A stretch of DNA of 14,175 nt from contig JAZRSW010000002.1 in NCBI GenBank assembly GCA_045651745.1, forward strand, positions 1 through 14,175, written 5' to 3'. This DNA is from UMGS172 sp045651745 (GTDB lineage Bacteria; Bacillota; Clostridia; Oscillospirales; Acutalibacteraceae). The notes under the pieces are model-generated. The model did not search any database. It was not told the origin of the DNA and saw nothing but the letters and a program-made list of their open reading frames with translations. How positions within the stretch are numbered: position 1 is the first letter of the stretch; each line of letters starts with the position of its first letter. Shown one piece after another: positions 13,396 through 14,175 of the stretch. The translations under genes were made by a program, and so were the position numbers.

Positions 13396-13461
13396 AAGTT
13401 AAGAGTGAAGAGTGAAAAGTGAAAAGTAAACTCCCGCCCACTTAAAGTGAACGGGAGGTTT
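13396..13461. repeat. Composite repeat, copy 2: AGTGAA-type run plus CTCCCG hairpin
   Basis: Runs of AGTTAAGAGTGAAGAGTG type pass into GTAAACTCCCG and a hairpin (13431-13457) whose two variant positions can pair as G-U on the minus strand. The layout is the same as at 4646-4704. It may act as a weak terminator for the XRE gene at 13543. Confidence 0.6.
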
Positions 13462-13542
13462 AATTATTAACTAACAAAAACACTATAACATTTTTAATCA
13501 ATTTGAAAAAACAACAAATATTCAAAAAACCAACTAAACTTT

Positions 13543-13971
13543 TTAATGCCTAAACCAACCAATAGAACCTATAAATAAATCTAACAACAAAGCAAAAATC
13601 AAACCAACACCTAAAACGATTACTACTATTATAAGAGTTTTTCTGTCATTTTTTAGCATCTTAATCTGCTCGTCAGAAAATGCTTTTAAATCATTAATAC
13701 GCGCTTCGTAAACTTCTTTAAGTGCTACAAGCGCTTTTATCTGTGAATCTTCAGGGATTTCTGCTTTTTCTATCTTTTCGATAGCATTTATTTTATCTAA
13801 AGAACCACCCATTGCACTAACCAATCTTACAACCGTTTCAAAACGAGGGTCAGCAGTTTCGCCCGAAAAGATTTTTCTTATTGTGGGTTCCGGCAAACCG
13901 CTGGCTTCTGCAATATCGTTCCAAGAAAGATTTTTATTAGTTTTTAGATATTTCAAATACTCTTTTATCAA
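13543..13971 (-). CDS. Membrane-anchored XRE-family regulator
   Basis: This 142-residue protein has three parts. Residues 5-60 are a Cro/C1 helix-turn-helix (LSWNDIAEASGLPEPTIRKI, then the GETADPRFETVVRL helix). Residues 76-110 are a charged helix with coiled-coil character. Residues 112-134 are one membrane helix, with a short GSIGWFRH tail. The start is a TTG at 13969-13971, chosen because AAAGGTGAT lies 6 nt upstream and MIKEYLKYLKTNK is a normal opening. A DNA-binding domain tethered to the membrane suggests an envelope-signal regulator. It is divergent from a gene starting at 14149 and may control it. Downstream to 13461 is AT-rich with no clear strong terminator. Confidence 0.85.
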   Translation of the reverse strand: MIKEYLKYLKTNKNLSWNDIAEASGLPEPTIRKIFSGETADPRFETVVRLVSAMGGSLDKINAIEKIEKAEIPEDSQIKALVALKEVYEARINDLKAFSDEQIKMLKNDRKTLIIVVIVLGVGLIFALLLDLFIGSIGWFRH

Positions 13972-14036
13972 ATATTATCACCTTTTAACCCGAATTTTAT
14001 CATTTTTTCGCCAAATTTGATTATCTTTTTATAAAA

Positions 14037-14073
14037 TTTGAGCAATTCTCAAAAATCAAAAATATAGTATAAT
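14037..14073 (+). promoter_or_regulatory. Candidate promoter and inverted repeat upstream of the 14149 gene
   Basis: TTCTCA (14046-14051), a 16-bp spacer and a perfect TATAAT (14068-14073) form a possible promoter. Its -35 overlaps an inverted repeat, TTTGAG-CAATT-CTCAAA (14037-14053), a plausible operator for the divergent XRE protein. Confidence 0.45.
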
Positions 14074-14148
14074 TTAGTCGAGAAAAATAATATTTTAGTG
14101 AAGTATAACAAAAACAGATTTTCTTGTCAATAAAAAAAGGTGAAGAAA

Positions 14149-14175
14149 ATGAAAAAAGGAAGAAAAAAATTTAAA
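14149..14175 (+). CDS. Start of an unidentified gene (cut by window edge)
   Basis: Only nine codons are visible: ATG then KKGRKKFK, very basic. AAAGGTGAAG lies 3 nt upstream of the ATG, and a consensus -10 is about 75 nt upstream. A strongly basic opening fits either a signal peptide start or a basic DNA/RNA-associated protein; nothing more can be said. Confidence 0.6.

Noticed and set aside
13396..13430. Short tandem repeats considered as a CRISPR array
   Set aside because: Units are about 7-14 bp, degenerate and without unique spacers.
13331..13441. N-terminal extension of CsoR to 13441
   Set aside because: The extra 37 residues would be read from the purine-rich repeat, the CsoR operator and the promoter; a GGAGGTGG site directly precedes the internal ATG at 13330.

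Overview
The window looks like chromosome from a low-GC Gram-positive anaerobe of class Clostridia, possibly an Oscillospiraceae/Ruminococcaceae gut commensal. This is inferred from AT-rich intergenic DNA, strong AGGAGG-type ribosome binding sites, lipoprotein-rich gene content, YitT and CsoR proteins, a glycyl radical enzyme and plant-glycan functions. There are no rRNA, tRNA, CRISPR or IS transposase genes. Almost all genes lie on the minus strand.

Region 1 (1-2200, minus): a three-gene operon in the order PHP phosphoesterase, Lrp/AsnC regulator, class I/II aminotransferase (cut by the window edge, TTG start overlapping the regulator stop). Its leader carries a roughly 200-bp MITE-like element made of back-to-back hairpins and flanked by a direct repeat. 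Region 2 (2218-4704): a CPA2-type cation/proton antiporter (minus) diverges from a YitT-family membrane protein (plus), each with a recognisable promoter.

Region 3 (4747-6436): a compact unit in which a 68-residue Cro/C1 regulator diverges from an operon for a two-helix membrane protein and two lipoproteins. Two related palindromes sit on the operon promoter. Its function is unknown, and it is the best candidate here for an undescribed small system. Region 4 (6454-9042, minus): nagA followed by an overlapping ROK-like sugar kinase, an amino-sugar catabolic operon.

Region 5 (9058-12841, minus): a secreted lipoprotein esterase, then a striking scar. The first three quarters of a pyruvate formate-lyase-like glycyl radical enzyme run directly, but out of frame, into the last ~136 codons of a GH127/DUF1680-type protein. 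I read this as an internal deletion that removed the glycyl radical domain, whatever lay between, and the glycosidase catalytic domain. The promoter and terminator around the scar remain.

Region 6 (12873-13461, minus): a copper-sensor operon, csoR plus a 49-residue desulforedoxin-like protein with seven cysteines. A near-perfect CsoR operator lies inside the csoR promoter spacer. Region 7 (13543-14175): a membrane-anchored XRE regulator with a TTG start diverges from a gene that begins at 14149 and runs off the window. A composite repeat, (AGTGAA)-type runs followed by a CTCCCG hairpin, occurs at 4646-4704 and again at 13396-13461. No gene-free stretch exceeds 300 bases.
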